Under the pieces are notes generated by a model that saw only the letters and a list, made by a program, of their open reading frames with translations, had not been told where the DNA came from and ran no database searches. 64,000 nt of DNA from positions 14,014,937 to 14,078,936 of the forward strand of contig NC_053118.1 of NCBI RefSeq assembly GCF_010015445.1, given 5' to 3'. Source of the DNA: Perca fluviatilis (Eukaryota; Chordata; Actinopteri; Perciformes; Percidae). Position numbers and translations under genes: made by a program. This document shows positions 61,318 to 64,000 of this stretch, one piece after another (position 1 is the first letter of the stretch; every line of letters begins with the position of its first letter).

Positions 61318-63374
61318 GTATATGTTCAGCAGTGACCGTTTACTCAGTAAACCTTGAGTAAACAAAAGCTTTGCAAAGCATTACCTATGCCTCACTGCAC
61401 GGTGCTGAGCAAGCAGGGGATAAGGAGTTTCAAATTTAATTTATCAAACTGGCAGACAAGACTGATCTTGTCATTTGTTTTCCTGTCAAAGGGTAATGCC
61501 TGCTTTATGCTGTTAAAAGGTGTGCACAATAAGTTTGATGTGAGATTTTCATATCTGTATCGTGTTATAAGGAGCCTTAGGAGAGCTGTTGAGCTTGGTG
61601 AATGGGTTCCAGATGAAAAGCCCATATGTTTCAAATCTGCCACAGTCTAGAAACTAAACAATAATAGAAACTTAGAATAGTCACTGCAGTGGATTGTCTT
61701 ATGCAGCACTACTGAGTGCATGCACCAAGCTGTGTAAAAAAAGGAGGCAGGTCAATAATCAAACCATTATGTGGTCGACAGTTTTACGACTGTAAAAGTT
61801 AACTACAAATGCCAGTTACTAATGCGCAATGATCGGGAGCAACCTGCTTAGGTGTTTGCCAGAGAACTGCGCTTTTAATCATTCCAACTGGGTGCACAGG
61901 GGAACACTGAACCATCTGGCTCGCTCCAGTGTGTTGAATAACATGGTGATCTTTGGGTCACCACGGTTTGTCAGTGCTGTTGCACAACCAAAGTCAAACC
62001 AGCAATATTTAGATATACATACTGACTTTATAAAAAAAGGTATAATGTAATTACATAATCTCAATTTTTCTGTAATGAATTGAACCGAATTAGACAGAAG
62101 TGCCTGAATTACTTCATCAAATCAAGCGCTCCATATTTACGGATAAACGGTGCGACCACTCACAGGTATCACAGGTTTCAAGTAACAGGGCACCACTAAT
62201 CTGTTGAGATATGTTATTGGAAATTTAAAATCCAAAATGTAAAAATATGCATTCGTTCAAACGGGCACCGATGACATTTTAACTAACAAGCCTTCACTTA
62301 GAACTACTGAAGATGTGTTCTGTTACCTCAGGTGATGCAAAGCCTAAATATTCCCAGTCCCACGTTCCACCAGCAAAACTGCAAGTGAGGAAGAGACCGA
62401 GAGAAGATTTTGTCAGTATAAGATTGTGATTAATTGCTGTAATTTTATAGCTAGTTAGTCACTTTTGAATATTTCAAACTACAGTTCTGATATATTATAC
62501 CACTGATTTTCATTGTAAAATATTACATGGACACATTTAGGTGAGCATGTCTGTATTTTACCTGCGCCTGGGGGCCTCAGGAGAGTCATTGGGGGCCACT
62601 CCCCTGGCTACTGAGGCCAGGAACTCCTGCCTCTTCTGCTGCACCAGACATGCTGCACGGATTATCTTGTGGCGCGGCGTCCGTAGATAAGGCCGGTTAA
62701 CCTTTTGTGCCAGGTCCTCAGTCACCATCTCCAAGTCCGTCTGAGGACAGAAAGAGAGCTGGCTGGGAAACTTTTTAGGAAACTCAGTGAGTGAGTAATT
62801 TTAGTATATGAATACACAATTTCAAGTTCAACTGTCTCATAAAATAATCTGTTCCTAAACTGGAATGTTTAAGGACTAAGTGACTTAAGAAGTAGCCCAA
62901 CAAGTGAACTACTTTTAAGGATACTGTGTCTTTTAAGATGTATTATTTTTATAAAGACTGTAAGACCAATTGGAGCCTTGCCCATTCATTTAACTGTATT
63001 TAAGGTGACAATATAAAAGACAGCAGGTCAGGACATTCCTCATCTATACTGGCGATCATAAATGATATAACACTAGATCTTTAACTAAAACCTGGTTGTG
63101 CAGGTATAACTGGGGCAGATTGTGAAGACCATGAGGTAGAAAGCTTTAGTCCCACATCTCTAATGGCCTATATAAAACTGGCTGCTGTGAACATTTGCCT
63201 TTCTTTTTTGAATAAGTAGGACTGAAACCTGCATAAGCTCGTAGATCTCTTTCTTTGTGCTTTTGGGCTCAAGAAAGAACCCATAAGGATAAGAGCACTT
63301 CAGGATGCGGCGAGTCTTCAGAAGTTCTAGGACTGCATCTTCAATGAATGTAGTGTCAGGTGGGCCTCCTTCCC
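55818..63374 (-). CDS. ankib1: ANKIB1 (ankyrin repeat and IBR domain E3 ligase), C-terminal part
   Basis: The 3' end of an RBR-type E3 ubiquitin ligase of the Ariadne-like group. Minus-strand exons in order: 63374-63229, 62740-62562, 62378-62327, 58702-58591, 57757-57717 and 56723-55818 (stop TGA). Splice sites are canonical and phases agree throughout, giving about 478 residues of a protein near 1,090 residues in mammals. Recognition rests on [20 protein letters not shown], then [11 protein letters not shown] and the ubiquitin-interacting motif [18 protein letters not shown]. The ankyrin repeats and RING-IBR-RING domain lie upstream, beyond the right edge. Fish often keep two copies (a and b); which one this is cannot be told. 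Confidence 0.92.
56724..57716 (-). other. ANKIB1 intron
   Basis: 1 kb of AT-rich DNA without recognised features. Confidence 0.7.
57717..57757 (-). CDS. ankib1: ANKIB1 41-bp exon
   Basis: A small exon encoding [13 protein letters not shown] between acceptor CTACAAAG and donor GTGAGT. It is His/Gly-rich and has little family support by itself. However, it exactly bridges the phase 1 end of exon 58591 to the phase 0 start at 56723, which would not otherwise join. Confidence 0.72.
57758..58590 (-). other. ANKIB1 intron
   Basis: 0.83 kb of AT-rich DNA. A T-run is at about 58266-58280. Nothing else was seen. Confidence 0.7.
58591..58702 (-). CDS. ankib1: ANKIB1 exon with [11 protein letters not shown] motif
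   Basis: A 112-bp exon encoding [20 protein letters not shown], then [17 protein letters not shown]. The basic block followed by PDPDDSSDS is conserved in vertebrate ANKIB1. Donor on the minus strand is GTACTG. Confidence 0.93.
58703..62326 (-). other. ANKIB1 intron
   Basis: 3.6 kb. Contains a 60-bp (TA)n tract at 61254-61313 preceded by (GT)n, and short poly(A) runs. No coding exon is required by the phases and none was recognised. Confidence 0.7.
61254..61313. repeat. (TA)n microsatellite, 60 bp
   Basis: A perfect AT run, preceded by a GT run at about 61226-61240. Such tracts can extrude cruciforms. Confidence 0.97.
62327..62378 (-). CDS. ankib1: ANKIB1 exon, [15 protein letters not shown]
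   Basis: A 52-bp exon (phase 2 to 0) encoding [17 protein letters not shown], a motif diagnostic for ANKIB1. Acceptor CACTTGCAG, donor GTAACA, both on the minus strand. Confidence 0.93.
62562..62740 (-). CDS. ankib1: ANKIB1 exon, basic/coiled segment
   Basis: A 179-bp exon (phase 0 to 2) encoding [20 protein letters not shown], then [20 protein letters not shown] and [19 protein letters not shown]. Charged helical segment downstream of the RBR module. Acceptor GTCCTCAG, donor GTAAAA. Confidence 0.92.
63229..63374 (-). CDS. ankib1: ANKIB1 exon, Ariadne-like helical segment
   Basis: A 146-bp exon (phase 1 to 0): [20 protein letters not shown], then [20 protein letters not shown] and KEIYELMQ. 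The [11 protein letters not shown] sequence matches the helical domain that follows RING2 in Ariadne-type ligases (R-x-x-L-x-x-(S/T)YP(Y/F)), so the RBR core should lie just beyond the window edge. Confidence 0.92.
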
Positions 63375-64000
63375 CTGGGAAAGAGAAGGAGAGAGAGTGG
63401 GATAACGAACATGCTTTACTTTTGTAGAAGGCATCTTTTATTCCATCCTAAATTACCTACATGTCTAAGCAGATCAATACAAAATGATGAGAAATCCCAA
63501 AACAAAGCATATGAAAGAACCGCTCCACTGTACTAAATGTATTGTAGATATTGTTCTTATTCTTCTATATTAAGGGATGTAGCTTGTTGGCAGGGAAGGG
63601 CCAGGAATTGTGCCTTTAGTAAACAATAAATTGGAAATCTCTCTAACAGCTTGCGAGTATCATGCTCACATTGTGAAATGCTCTTTTGAAATCAACAACA
63701 AAACAGCCAGATTCAGATCTGCATCAGAATACACAATAGTGATAGTAAATCATGGTTGATTTTTTGGAGAATTAAACCTGTCTGCATATATATTGTGCAG
63801 GATGAATTGTGCAAACTTTCAACTGAGCCAGACTCATAAACACTGAGTTATGGCCATTTTTCATTTCTCTGTCAGCTGGCCGTCAGACGTATGTAAGTAA
63901 CTCCACTACAATCACAATCTTATGAAATTCAAACAGGTTGTAATTGCCTGCACCAATGGCAGTTTAGGACTCTGGACAAAGCTTATTCACAAAGCACAGC
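63375..64000 (-). other. ANKIB1 intron, runs off the window
   Basis: No further exon was recognised before the edge. The exon at 63374 starts in phase 1, so an upstream exon must exist to the right. Confidence 0.6.

Overview
The window is vertebrate nuclear DNA, almost certainly from a ray-finned (probably percomorph) fish. Its genes are split into short exons with GT/AG borders. It is rich in microsatellites and in teleost-type repeats: a Tc1 transposon, L1 and L2 LINE tails, a tRNA-derived SINE, and hAT and PIF/Harbinger MITEs. The proteins read from the exons belong to vertebrate families. No bacterial-type operon, CRISPR array, rRNA or intact tRNA gene was seen.

Layout. (1) 1-31.2 kb, plus strand: the 3' end of a CUB-and-Sushi multiple domains gene, best matched to CSMD3. 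Eleven exons with consistent splice phases encode four Sushi/CCP modules, a juxtamembrane ectodomain, one transmembrane helix and a cytoplasmic tail with an FENPMY motif and a C-terminal PDZ-ligand-like CTMV. A long 3' UTR follows. The introns carry most of the mobile elements. (2) 31.2-45.6 kb: gene-poor intergenic DNA with MITEs and a 0.5-kb pyrimidine tract. (3) 46.7-52.9 kb, plus strand: a complete 304-residue Lifeguard/TMBIM (BAX-inhibitor-1 family) protein in ten coding exons, nearest by recall to GRINA/LFG1, with an overlapping upstream ORF in front of its start. (4) 55.8-64 kb, minus strand: the C-terminal third of ANKIB1, an RBR-type E3 ubiquitin ligase, with its ubiquitin-interacting motif. 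The gene runs off the right edge. The Lifeguard gene and ANKIB1 are convergent and their 3' UTRs may overlap.

The three genes are not an operon and no shared pathway is implied. CSMD proteins are synaptic and complement-related cell-surface proteins, Lifeguard proteins are membrane regulators of calcium and apoptosis, and ANKIB1 is a ubiquitin ligase. Their linkage is of syntenic interest. I see no convincing new multi-gene system. The best leads are several well-delimited mobile-element insertions, a small antisense ORF with a textbook PCNA-binding (PIP-box) motif, the upstream ORF on the Lifeguard gene, and the convergent 3' ends.
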